The notes under the pieces were generated by a model. It saw nothing but the letters and a program-made list of their open reading frames with translations. It had not been told where the DNA came from and did not search any database. The position numbers and the translations under genes were made by a program. Shown one piece after another: positions 34,775-43,394 of a stretch of DNA of 64,000 nt. This stretch comes from Erysipelotrichaceae bacterium. GTDB taxonomy: Bacteria; Bacillota_I; Bacilli_A; Erysipelotrichales; Erysipelotrichaceae. The stretch is taken from assembly GCA_012513225.1 (NCBI GenBank), contig JAAZCQ010000024.1, forward strand, positions 33,918 to 97,917, given 5' to 3'. The number at the start of each line of letters is the position of its first letter. Within the stretch, counting starts at the first letter, position 1.

Positions 34775-35148
34775 AAATAATATATTTAATTATAGGTATA
34801 ATTAGTTTAGCTATAGGAGCTATAGGTATAGTTATACCAGTACTACCTACAACCCCTTTTCTACTACTTTCAGCATATTGTTTTGCAAATAGTTCCAAAC
34901 GAATGAATGAATGGTTTATTAATTCAAAAATTTATAAAAAACATTTAGAATCTTTTGTTCAAAATAGATCTATGACACTAAAAACAAAAGTATCTATACT
35001 AGCTTTTGCAAGCATAATGCTAGCATTTCCACTATTTTTTAGTAAAAATATCTATATTAAACTGTTAATTGTATTTGTATATATTTATAAATATTACTAT
35101 TTTATTTTCAAAATAAAGACTATAAAAGAAGAACCAAACTTAGATTAA
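34771..35148 (+). CDS. YbaN/DUF454 family membrane protein
   Basis: The 125-residue protein has an N-terminal helix, the conserved GIVIPVLPTTPFLLLSAYCFA, and two further helices at about 75-105. DUF454 proteins are small inner-membrane proteins of unknown role, often beside heme or iron genes. The ATG at 34771 (GGAGG upstream) overlaps the preceding stop (ATGA). Last gene of the operon. Confidence 0.85.
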   Translation: MKIIYLIIGIISLAIGAIGIVIPVLPTTPFLLLSAYCFANSSKRMNEWFINSKIYKKHLESFVQNRSMTLKTKVSILAFASIMLAFPLFFSKNIYIKLLIVFVYIYKYYYFIFKIKTIKEEPNLD

Positions 35149-35178
35149 AAAACAGAAAGTTTATAATTTTCTGTTTTT
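35148..35178. terminator. Bidirectional terminator
   Basis: Perfect 11-bp repeat AAAAACAGAAA / TTTCTGTTTTT between convergent genes; serves the ABC operon and the DeoR gene. Confidence 0.85.
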
Positions 35179-35938
35179 ATTTTATACTAATCCCTAATTT
35201 ATTTAGTTGCTTACTTATCTTTTCATTTAAATTATTCTCAGTAACTATAGCAGTACAATCAGTTATCTTTGCATATTTAAAATTTCCCGTTTGATAAAAT
35301 TTTTCTTTTTCACAAAGTAAATAAGAAGCCTTACTATTATCTAAAACATGTTGTTTACTAATTCCATCATCTGGCATATATGTATAAACTGAATCTTCAA
35401 ATGCATCAATAGCTACAACACCCATAAATGAAATATCAAACTTAAACATATTAATTAATATATTTGATAGTTCTCCAACAAATCCATCTTTTCCATAATC
35501 AAACTCTCCACCTATAAAAAATAATTTTATATTTGTAGACATAGATAAAATTTGAATTATTTCCAACATATTTGTAACAACTGTACATACAATATTCTCT
35601 TTTGCCAAAAGATAAGCTACTTCAATATTTACAGTAGAAATATCTAAGAAAATAACATTGTTTTTATTTATTAAAGATAATGCTTTTTTAGCTATTTCTT
35701 TTTTACCCTTTATATTTACATCTTTTCGCATCTCAGCACTTTCTCTATGAACATTTGTTGTTACAAGTACAGCCCCACCATAAGCCTTTTTTAATAAGCC
35801 TCTATCCTCTAAAGTTGTTAAATCCTTTCGTATTAAATCTTCAGTAACTTTAAATAAAAGACTAAGGTCTTTAACTCTTACTTTACCATTCTCATTTAAT
35901 AATTCTAAAATTTTATTTTGTCTTTCTTCTACAAACAT
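35177..35938 (-). CDS. DeoR-family transcriptional regulator
   Basis: The 253-residue protein has an N-terminal helix-turn-helix (residues 1-55, VKDLSLLFKVTEDLIRKDLT, then LLKKAYGGAV). A sugar-phosphate-sensing domain follows (IFLDISTVNIEVAYLL, VVTNMLEI). DeoR proteins sense phosphorylated sugars. It is downstream of and in the same direction as the glycyl radical enzyme and activase, 47 bases away. It is therefore probably co-transcribed and likely to bind the ATTGT-N3-ACAAT palindrome at the enzyme's promoter. Confidence 0.88.
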   Translation of the reverse strand: MFVEERQNKILELLNENGKVRVKDLSLLFKVTEDLIRKDLTTLEDRGLLKKAYGGAVLVTTNVHRESAEMRKDVNIKGKKEIAKKALSLINKNNVIFLDISTVNIEVAYLLAKENIVCTVVTNMLEIIQILSMSTNIKLFFIGGEFDYGKDGFVGELSNILINMFKFDISFMGVVAIDAFEDSVYTYMPDDGISKQHVLDNSKASYLLCEKEKFYQTGNFKYAKITDCTAIVTENNLNEKISKQLNKLGISIK

Positions 35939-35985
35939 ATTTTTACCTCTATTAAAACTTTAATATTTACATAATGTATCACAAA

Positions 35986-36900
35986 TTAAATAAGATTTGT
36001 AATTCCATTAAGTCGTGCAATATCTTTAAACTCTTCCATCTCTATTTTGCTAAACATAGGAATATTATCCTTAAGTGGATATTTCTTTCCTAAATCAATA
36101 TATTTTGAAATACCTAAAGGATTATAATTTAATAATTCATATTTAACTTGAGGATATATATCACTTATATATCTAGATATTTTAGAAATATTCTCTTTTG
36201 TAGCTGTGTGATTAGGTATTAGAGGGGTTCTAATAATAATATTCTCAGCAAACTTGGATGTTAGTAAATACTCTATATTTTTTAAAATTAATTTATTTTT
36301 AACACCTGTAAATCTATAATGTTTATCTAAATCTATTTCTTTTAAATCACAATAAAGAGTATTAACATACGGTAATACTTTTTTTAATTTATCTGTTGAT
36401 ATATTTAATGCTGTTTCTAAGGCAGTATTAATATTATTTTCATTACATTTCTTTAAAAAATCTATAACAAAATCTAATTGCAACAATGCTTCTCCACCAG
36501 ATAGTGTAACTCCACCACCATGTTTAAAAAACACTTTATCTTTAAGAACAATTTCTAAAAGTTCTTCAGAAGTGTAATATTTTGAATCATAATCTATTGC
36601 TCCAGAAGGGCAAACATCAATATATTTTTTATAGTCTACATCTATTTTATTTATTATTTCTTTATACTTTTCTTTTTGTACAATTACATTATCGGTATCT
36701 ATTTCAACACATCGATTACAATTTATACATTTTTTCTTTGATAACTGTATCTTTCTTTCAAGTTCAATTCCTTCTGGATTATGACACCAAACACAAGAAA
36801 GATTGCAGCCTTTTAAAAATATTGTTGTTCTTAATCCATTTCCATCATGAAGAGCAAAACGTTTAATTGAAAAAACTAAAGCATCTTTAGATTTCTCCAT
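35986..36900 (-). CDS. Glycyl radical enzyme activating protein (radical SAM)
   Basis: The 304-residue radical SAM enzyme has CNLSCVWCHNPEG carrying the C-x3-C-x2-C cluster motif. KCINCNRCVE and later CPSGAI form a ferredoxin-like insert for auxiliary clusters, as in activases of glycyl radical eliminases but not of PFL. LSGGEALLQ is the SAM-binding GGE motif. It installs the glycyl radical on the upstream gene's product. The start at 36900 gives 14 bases of overlap with that gene; an ATG 24 bases upstream is possible and neither has a strong Shine-Dalgarno. Confidence 0.9.
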   Translation of the reverse strand: MEKSKDALVFSIKRFALHDGNGLRTTIFLKGCNLSCVWCHNPEGIELERKIQLSKKKCINCNRCVEIDTDNVIVQKEKYKEIINKIDVDYKKYIDVCPSGAIDYDSKYYTSEELLEIVLKDKVFFKHGGGVTLSGGEALLQLDFVIDFLKKCNENNINTALETALNISTDKLKKVLPYVNTLYCDLKEIDLDKHYRFTGVKNKLILKNIEYLLTSKFAENIIIRTPLIPNHTATKENISKISRYISDIYPQVKYELLNYNPLGISKYIDLGKKYPLKDNIPMFSKIEMEEFKDIARLNGITNLI

Positions 36901-39238
36901 AACTTGTTCTCGCAATAATTTCATTTTGTAACTCAGTAGCTAATTCAGTAAAGTAAGCAGTATATCCAGCAACACGAATTGTTAAACCTTTATATTTTTC
37001 AGGATATTTTTGCGCTTCAGTTAGATCTGATTTTCTTACAACATTAAATTGTATATGAGGTATTTCTAAGTCAACAAATGCTCTCATCATTATAGAAAAT
37101 TTATCTATACCCTCATCAGAAAAGAATTCAGGTAAAAATTTCATATTAAGTAACCCACCATTTGTTGTTAATTCACATTTTAATCTTGATACAGAATTTA
37201 ATACTGCAGTTGGTCCTTCCATATCTCTTCCATATACTGGTGACATTCCACCATCTGCTAAAGGTGTTTTTGCTAATCTTCCATCAGGGGTAGCTCCAAC
37301 ATTTTCTCCCATTGGAACATGTGCTGAAACAGTATACATACCAGTATGATATTTACCTCCACGATAATTTGTAAAAGATTTAAGTTTATCATTAAAATAT
37401 TCAGCCCATTTAGCTCCTAATTCATCTACCCACTTAACATCATTACCATATTTTGGTACCAAGTTTTCAACCATTACTTTTGTAATATCATGACCTTCAT
37501 AATTATCTATTAAAGCATTAAGCATTTCTTCTTTACTGATTTTTTTCTCATCATAAATAAGTTGTTTTATAACCGCAAAACTATCAGCAAGATTTGCAAC
37601 CTGTATCATTTGAATACCTGACAAATTATATTTTGCACCACCCGCAGTTACATCAATTCCTTTTTCAATACAGTTATCTATTACTGTAGATAAAAATGGA
37701 GTTGGTAGACATTCTTGATGAGCCTGTTCAACAACTTCACAAGCTTTTATCATTTCATCAATAAAATATGAAACTTGTTTTTTATATGCTTCTTCTAAAT
37801 CTTCAAATGAATCATAAGTTGTTAAATTCCCTAAATCTAGACCAATTTTTTCACCTGTTAATAAACACTTTCCATTATTTAAAGTAAGTTCTAAAGCTTT
37901 ATTAAGATTAAACATTGCAGCATCACTCCACCCAAGATTATTACCTTGAGTTGTTAATTCTACACAACCTACAATTGCATAATCTCTAGCATCTTTTTCA
38001 TCTATTTCTAAATTATTGATTAATGGATTAATAATTGCTTCATCATTGAAAAATTGAGGCATACCACTTCCCTTAGAAACAACTTGTATTGCTTTTTTAG
38101 GCAACTTATCACTAGTGTTTTTATGTAACCTTACTGATAGGTTAGGCTGTGGCAATCCTAGATGTTCTTGTGCTATTAACATCAAATATGATAGTTCATT
38201 CTCATATGCATCACCATTTTCATCTACACCCCCTATTGCAACATTAAATCCAATAGGAAATCCAGCAAAGAATTTAGCACTATGCTTGTTGCGTAAATAA
38301 ACAATCTCATTACATTTAATCCAAAAGCTTTCAATTATTTCTAAGGCTTTTTGATTATTTAAAATACCATTGTCTATGTCTTTTTTATAAAACGGATATA
38401 AGTATTTATCCATTCTTCCAGGTGAAAATGATGATGCATTTGATTCCATATGTAAAATTGTAAACAAAAACCAAACTGATTGAACTGCTTCATGAAATGT
38501 TTCTGGAGCTCTTTCACTAATATTTTTACAATTTAGCGCAACTTGATATAAATCATTATCTTTACTTATATTTTCTTCTTCAATTAAATTCATAATATAA
38601 TCATGATATCTATTCATAAATGTTATTGTTCCATCCATAACATCAATTACAGCCTTATAAAAATCTTTTGTTTCATCACTTGCTTCTTTTAATTTAATAA
38701 TAGCTTCTTCTTTTATTTTTTTAGGACCTTTTTGTAGCCACATTTCCGTATTAGGACAGATGTGACCTTGAGCATGATCTTTTTGATTTATCTTTACAAC
38801 TTTTGATATTTCATTAATACGTTTTCCATATCGCTTATTAATAATATCTTCCATAGATTTTTCATTCCAAAAAGAATAGATATCATTTCTAAATTCTTTA
38901 ATATCTTCTTTTTTTACTTTAAATTTATCTTGAGGTCTAGTAGGGAGTGTTTCAAACTCATTGTTAACCCAATTGGAACCACTTTCTGGAAACACAACCC
39001 CATCTCTTATACCAACAGTTCTATTTCCAACAATAAGCTCATCTTTATCAACAGAAATGCTAAGTTGTTCTAATGCAGCTTTAAGTGATAACCCTCTTTG
39101 TATTATTCTAGGTTCATTTGGAAATTTTTTATAAGTATTTGTAATTATTCTAGCTTGTTCTATACTTGCATAACGATCTGCATGTATTGCTTTTTCTTTT
39201 AGATTTTCTATTCTTTCACTTAATATCAAAGTATTCAT
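36887..39238 (-). CDS. Glycyl radical enzyme, diol dehydratase-like (not pyruvate formate-lyase)
   Basis: The 783-residue protein has the active-site IVGCVELTT with thiyl Cys425 and Glu427. GWSDAAMFNL places Asp439 14 residues after the Cys, the spacing of the catalytic Asp in glycerol/propanediol dehydratases as I recall it. The C-terminal radical loop RVAGYTAYF carries Gly758. PFL would have a CC pair and RVSGYAV. ESNASSFSPGRMDKY lacks the His-Ser pair I associate with glycerol dehydratase, so the substrate may differ. Some database relatives are named PFL2/PflD. GGGAGG precedes the ATG. Confidence 0.85.
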   Translation of the reverse strand: MNTLILSERIENLKEKAIHADRYASIEQARIITNTYKKFPNEPRIIQRGLSLKAALEQLSISVDKDELIVGNRTVGIRDGVVFPESGSNWVNNEFETLPTRPQDKFKVKKEDIKEFRNDIYSFWNEKSMEDIINKRYGKRINEISKVVKINQKDHAQGHICPNTEMWLQKGPKKIKEEAIIKLKEASDETKDFYKAVIDVMDGTITFMNRYHDYIMNLIEEENISKDNDLYQVALNCKNISERAPETFHEAVQSVWFLFTILHMESNASSFSPGRMDKYLYPFYKKDIDNGILNNQKALEIIESFWIKCNEIVYLRNKHSAKFFAGFPIGFNVAIGGVDENGDAYENELSYLMLIAQEHLGLPQPNLSVRLHKNTSDKLPKKAIQVVSKGSGMPQFFNDEAIINPLINNLEIDEKDARDYAIVGCVELTTQGNNLGWSDAAMFNLNKALELTLNNGKCLLTGEKIGLDLGNLTTYDSFEDLEEAYKKQVSYFIDEMIKACEVVEQAHQECLPTPFLSTVIDNCIEKGIDVTAGGAKYNLSGIQMIQVANLADSFAVIKQLIYDEKKISKEEMLNALIDNYEGHDITKVMVENLVPKYGNDVKWVDELGAKWAEYFNDKLKSFTNYRGGKYHTGMYTVSAHVPMGENVGATPDGRLAKTPLADGGMSPVYGRDMEGPTAVLNSVSRLKCELTTNGGLLNMKFLPEFFSDEGIDKFSIMMRAFVDLEIPHIQFNVVRKSDLTEAQKYPEKYKGLTIRVAGYTAYFTELATELQNEIIARTSYGEI

Positions 39239-39268
39239 AAAAACCTCCCTAATTAATCTTACAAATTT

Positions 39269-39298
39269 ATTATATATTTATTGTTATTGTTTGACAAT
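39269..39298 (-). promoter_or_regulatory. Promoter of the glycyl radical operon with probable DeoR operator
   Basis: Minus strand TTGTCA (39292-39297), 17 bases, TATAAT (39269-39274). The palindrome ATTGT-N3-ACAAT (39286-39298) covers the -35 box. The DeoR gene of the same operon is the likely ligand. Confidence 0.65.
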
Positions 39299-39398
39299 GT
39301 GTTTTTTATTGATTTTTATTATTTTATATTTTTAAATAAAAATAGCATCCTTACCAAGAGAAATGTAATAAGGAAATAAATCACTTAAACAAATTATA

Positions 39399-39418
39399 GT
39401 GGTCATTTGGTGGTCATT
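39399..39418. repeat. Direct repeat GTGGTCATT beside tRNA-Arg
   Basis: GTGGTCATT occurs at 39399-39407 and again at 39410-39418, in a non-coding stretch just past the tRNA 3' end. Such repeats are seen near integrase attachment sites, but no integrase gene is present. Confidence 0.6.
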
Positions 39419-39427
39419 GCATAACAA

Positions 39428-39447
39428 AAGCCTATAGATATAGGCTT
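39428..39447 (-). terminator. Probable terminator of the tRNA gene
   Basis: AAGCCTATA / TATAGGCTT inverted repeat, followed on the minus strand by TTG and T-rich sequence, 10 bases past the tRNA CCA end. Confidence 0.65.
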
Positions 39448-39457
39448 AAAAAGTACA

Positions 39458-39532
39458 TGGCACCCTCGACGAGAATCGAACTCATAACTAGCCCTTAGGA
39501 GGGGCTTATTATATCCATTTAACTACGAGGGC
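39458..39532 (-). tRNA. tRNA-Arg, anticodon CCT
   Basis: A 75-base cloverleaf including encoded CCA. The acceptor arm is GCCCTCG with CGAGGGT (first pair G-U). The anticodon arm is AGCCC-CTCCTAA-GGGCT, giving anticodon CCT, which reads AGG. The T arm holds GTTCGATTC. The D arm is short, which accounts for the length. Confidence 0.93.
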
Positions 39533-39605
39533 AAGCTAACTAATTCATTATATACTAGTTTAACAATAATGTTAAAGTCATAATTTAAAAATTTGAATTC
39601 CACAT

Positions 39606-39630
39606 AAAAATGGAGATTCTATTATCTCCA
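39606..39630 (-). terminator. Terminator of the pentose phosphate operon, overlapping the zwf stop
   Basis: On the minus strand TGGAGA / TCTCCA with a loop that contains part of the coding end and the TAA stop (39622-39624), followed by five T residues. Confidence 0.7.
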
Positions 39631-41001
39631 CTTTTCATCTTCATTACAAGCTAGATTATTTGCCTCTATTGGACCTTTACTTCCTTGTTCATATGTATAA
39701 ACAGGAAGTTTTTCATTTTTATACTTTTCTTTTAAGCCTTCAATATATTTCCAACTAAGTTCAATTTGATCCCATTGACTAAACCAAGAATTATCATTAT
39801 TTAAGCATGCAAGAATCATTCTTTCATAAGCTTCAGGTGTATTTAATCTAAATACATCTTCACAACTTTGGCAAAATTCCATTTTGGCTTTTGTAACACC
39901 TGATTCTTCTCCTGGTGTTTTTATATTAAATTCTAAATATACACCCTCTATTGGTTGTATTTTGATAATAAGAACATCTGGTTCAACATCTATATTTTGT
40001 CTTTTAAATGTAAGAGCTACTTCTACTTCTCTATTATCACACTTTTTTCCTGTTCTTATAAAGAAAGGAACTCCTTGCCATCTTTCATTATCAATAAATA
40101 ACTTTAAAGATGCATAAGTTTCTGTATTTGAGTTGTCATTAACTTCTTCTATTTCCTTATATCCCTCATATTGGCCTAATATCATAGAGTTTTTAATATC
40201 GACATCTTCAATTAACTTTAAATTACTTAATACTTTGAATTGTTCATCATGAATAATACCATTAGGATCATCTAATGCGACAACGGTAAGTATTTGAAGT
40301 AAATGGTTTGTTACCATATCCATAAGTGCACCAGTTTCATCGTAGTAGCCTACCCTAGTATCTACACCAACAGTTTCTAAAGCAGAAATATGAACACTAG
40401 CAACATCTTCTTTACTCCACACTTTAGATATTGTTCTATTAGTAGTTCTAATAGTTAATATATTTCTAATCATTTCTTTTCCAAGATAATGATCTATTCT
40501 ATAAATTTTATTTTTTCCAAATGTAGTTTCTAACTTTTCACTTAAATATCTAGCATTTTCAAGAGAATCTCCAAAAGGTTTTTCAAGAATAATTTTTGGA
40601 TTTATTATATTTTTAATATCTTTAACTCCATCACCTATCTTTTCAAAAAAGCTAGGTGCAACCGCAAGATAAACTATATGATTTTCAATATTCTTATTTT
40701 CATAATATTTCTCTAAAAGTTTATAATCTTCTTTAATAGTAAAATCCATTTTCAAATAAGTAATATGTTTAAAAAATTCATTTAATTTTTCTTCTGTAAC
40801 CTCTAATCTTGCAAACTTTTTTATCCAATCACTAATTATTTCTAGGTATTCTTCTTTGCTATAATCTCTTCTTCCTATAGCACAAATATCAAAATCATTA
40901 GCTAATAAACCTCTAGAAAATAAATTGTAAAATGCAGGCATTAGTTTCCTATAAGTTAAATCACCAGTAGATCCAAATACAGTAATACCTATTTTACTCA
41001 T
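39622..41001 (-). CDS. zwf: Glucose-6-phosphate dehydrogenase
   Basis: The 459-residue enzyme has the N-terminal FGSTGDLTYRKLMPA coenzyme motif, the active-site RIDHYLGKEM and later FIRTGKKC. It oxidises glucose-6-P to 6-phosphogluconolactone. Slightly short of the usual 480-490 residues. Its ATG overlaps the gnd stop by 4 bases. It is the last gene of pgl-gnd-zwf, giving the complete oxidative branch of the pentose phosphate pathway. Confidence 0.96.
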   Translation of the reverse strand: MSKIGITVFGSTGDLTYRKLMPAFYNLFSRGLLANDFDICAIGRRDYSKEEYLEIISDWIKKFARLEVTEEKLNEFFKHITYLKMDFTIKEDYKLLEKYYENKNIENHIVYLAVAPSFFEKIGDGVKDIKNIINPKIILEKPFGDSLENARYLSEKLETTFGKNKIYRIDHYLGKEMIRNILTIRTTNRTISKVWSKEDVASVHISALETVGVDTRVGYYDETGALMDMVTNHLLQILTVVALDDPNGIIHDEQFKVLSNLKLIEDVDIKNSMILGQYEGYKEIEEVNDNSNTETYASLKLFIDNERWQGVPFFIRTGKKCDNREVEVALTFKRQNIDVEPDVLIIKIQPIEGVYLEFNIKTPGEESGVTKAKMEFCQSCEDVFRLNTPEAYERMILACLNNDNSWFSQWDQIELSWKYIEGLKEKYKNEKLPVYTYEQGSKGPIEANNLACNEDEKWR

Positions 41002-42374
41002 TCTTCACTCCAATTATGATGTTCAAATCCATCTCTATCAACTCTTTGATAGGTATGAGCACCAAAGTAGTCTCTTTGAGCTTGAATTATATTAGCACCT
41101 AAAAGTTCACTAGATAGACTATCTAAATAAGTTAAAGCACTAGTAAATACTGGAAGTGCTAAACCACTTTGAACTCCTGATAATACAACTTTTCTTAAAT
41201 CTTTACTATTTTCAACTAATTGATTTTTAAATACAGGTAATGTAAGAATATTTTTAGTACCATCCTCATATGCTTTCATAATTTCTTGTAGAAGCCTTGC
41301 TTGAATAATACAACCTGCCCTAAATATAGATGCAATTTCTTTTAAATCCAGATCCCAATTATATTTTTCTGAAGCATCTTTATATAAACCAAAACCTTGA
41401 GCAAACGCAACACTTTTTGCTAGAGAATATGCTTTTCTTAAAACTTCAACATCTAATTTTTCTCCTTGTTCTTTAGATATTTTATTAGATAGATCTTTCC
41501 TTAATTCAATTTCATTAGACATGATTCTTGCTTGATATGCTGCAGTTAATAAAGAAGCGTTATATTCTTGAGATAAGGCCTCAATACTAGTCCATCTACC
41601 AGTACCTTTATTACCAGCTACATCTACAATCATATCTATAAGATCATTATTAGTTTTATCATCTTTTTCTTTTAAAACCTTAGATGTTATGAAAACTAAA
41701 TATGATTCAACTTCTGTTTTATTCCATTTATCTAAGATCTCAGAAATTTCAATATTGCTATATCCATTATTCTTTAAAATAAGATAAACTTCTGCAAGTA
41801 GTTGCATATCTGCATACTCTATTCCATTGTGAACCATCTTTACATAGTGTCCACTACCTTTAGGGCCAATATATTTACAACATGATTCACCATCATATTT
41901 TGCAGAAATCGCCTCTAGAATATCAGAAATTAAAGGATATGCTTCTTTTTCTCCTCCTGGCATTATACTAGGACCTTTTAATGCACCTTCTTCTCCTCCA
42001 GAAACTCCAACACCAAAATAATTTATACCTAAATCTTTTAACTTTTCTTCTCGAGAATTCGTATCTTTAAAATATGAATTCCCTGCATCCATAATTATGT
42101 CATTTTCACTTAATAAAGGAATTAGTTCATCAATCACTGCATCAACTGCTTTTCCTGCAGAAACCATCAAGAAAACTTTTCTAGGAATACTTAGTGAATT
42201 AACAAAATCTTTCAACATCTTATAACCAGTAAAATTTTCGTGGTTTTCCTTAATTAATTCTTCAGTTTTTTCATAGCTCCTATTATAACCTGCAACCTTA
42301 AATGAATTATTCATCATATTTATTGCAATGTTTTTACCCATTACTCCTAAACCAATAACACCAATATCATTCAT
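40998..42374 (-). CDS. gnd: 6-phosphogluconate dehydrogenase, decarboxylating
   Basis: The 458-residue enzyme has GVIGLGVMGKNIAINM (coenzyme site), IMDAGNSYFKDT, GVGVSGGEEGALKGPSIMPG (20 residues, substrate and catalytic Lys region) and the C-terminal YFGAHTYQRVD. It makes ribulose-5-P, CO2 and reduced coenzyme. The long, GNTGTGRW-like block (GNKGTGRWTS) fits the NADP type, but coenzyme use is not proven. Starts 2 bases after the lactonase stop. Confidence 0.96.
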   Translation of the reverse strand: MNDIGVIGLGVMGKNIAINMMNNSFKVAGYNRSYEKTEELIKENHENFTGYKMLKDFVNSLSIPRKVFLMVSAGKAVDAVIDELIPLLSENDIIMDAGNSYFKDTNSREEKLKDLGINYFGVGVSGGEEGALKGPSIMPGGEKEAYPLISDILEAISAKYDGESCCKYIGPKGSGHYVKMVHNGIEYADMQLLAEVYLILKNNGYSNIEISEILDKWNKTEVESYLVFITSKVLKEKDDKTNNDLIDMIVDVAGNKGTGRWTSIEALSQEYNASLLTAAYQARIMSNEIELRKDLSNKISKEQGEKLDVEVLRKAYSLAKSVAFAQGFGLYKDASEKYNWDLDLKEIASIFRAGCIIQARLLQEIMKAYEDGTKNILTLPVFKNQLVENSKDLRKVVLSGVQSGLALPVFTSALTYLDSLSSELLGANIIQAQRDYFGAHTYQRVDRDGFEHHNWSEE

Positions 42375-42376
42375 AT

Positions 42377-43312
42377 TTATTTTTCCTCCAAAATTATTGC
42401 AATGCCTTCAGGAACATCAACAATATTTTCTACTTTATCTATTAAACCATTATTAATTGACATGGACACTAAGTTATTACTAGATCTATTCGCAATAATT
42501 AAACAATCTTTTTCTAATATAAAATCACGTGGATGTAAGCCTTCACTGCTAACTACTTGAACAAGCTTTACATCTTCCTTATCAACTTTTAAAACAGAAA
42601 TAACATCTTCAGTCCTAGTAGATACATAAATATACTTACCATCATCACTCATCCTAATTGCTGCAGAATCTTTTACATGAGTTTTATTATTTTCAAGCAC
42701 ATTTACACTATTTACTACTTTTCTTAAATCCATATCAACCACATACAATTTATTACTTAATTCACCTATTATATATAAATATTTTCCATCTTTAGAAAAC
42801 ACTCCATGTCTAGGCCCACTGCCTTCTTCAAATTCAATGTAACTTACAATATCATAATTTTCGTCAATAACAGCTATTTTATCTAAAAATAAACATGGAA
42901 CTAAAAATTCATCTTTATAAAATAATACTTGATGACTTCCCGCTTTTTCTTTAATTAATACTTTTTTTACAAATTCAAGTTTATTATCTTTAATACTTAT
43001 AACACTAAATGTACCTTCATGATAATTAGATGTATATAAATAGCCATCTTTATAATCTATATAACAAGATGTACTATCTTCATACTCTAAGCTATCTAGC
43101 TTGTTTCCTTCTTTATCAAAGATACTAATACCTGATCCTTTTTCATAGTCACATACTGCAACAACTAAATCATCCGCAAATGTTAAATATTTTGGGTTTT
43201 TTACATTTGCCAATAATTCTACATTGCTTAATTTTTTTCCATCAAACTCAAAACTATATATTCCCTTACTTTCTTTACTTGTATACGTTCCTACATATCC
43301 TTTATATTTCAT
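42377..43312 (-). CDS. pgl: 6-phosphogluconolactonase, beta-propeller (YbhE) type
   Basis: The 311-residue protein begins YKGYVGTYTSKESKGIYSF and has repeated beta-blade motifs, with SGPRHGVFSKDGKYLYIIGE and the late GLHPRDFILE typical of the lactonase family. It hydrolyses 6-phosphogluconolactone. The ATG at 43312 (GGAGG 8 bases upstream) is preferred to one 15 bases earlier. Its place before gnd and zwf makes the assignment firm. Confidence 0.92.
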   Translation of the reverse strand: MKYKGYVGTYTSKESKGIYSFEFDGKKLSNVELLANVKNPKYLTFADDLVVAVCDYEKGSGISIFDKEGNKLDSLEYEDSTSCYIDYKDGYLYTSNYHEGTFSVISIKDNKLEFVKKVLIKEKAGSHQVLFYKDEFLVPCLFLDKIAVIDENYDIVSYIEFEEGSGPRHGVFSKDGKYLYIIGELSNKLYVVDMDLRKVVNSVNVLENNKTHVKDSAAIRMSDDGKYIYVSTRTEDVISVLKVDKEDVKLVQVVSSEGLHPRDFILEKDCLIIANRSSNNLVSMSINNGLIDKVENIVDVPEGIAIILEEK

Positions 43313-43371
43313 AAATACTACCTCCAACCCAATTATAGCAAGACAACATATTATTTACATTTAATTTACTC

Positions 43372-43394
43372 AAAAAAGCTAATCTAAATTAGCT
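43372..43394 (-). terminator. Terminator of the lipoprotein gene
   Basis: AGCTAA / TTAGCT stem that includes the stop codon of the 43379 gene, followed on the minus strand by six T residues. Confidence 0.75.

Noticed and set aside
36887..39238. Pyruvate formate-lyase assignment
   Set aside because: The Cys-Cys pair and RVSGYAV motif of PFL are absent; the sequence has GCVE and RVAGYTAYF, and the activase carries the ferredoxin-like insert of eliminase activases.
39399..39418. CRISPR repeat
   Set aside because: Only two 9-base copies with a 2-base gap; no repeat-spacer structure and no cas genes in the window.
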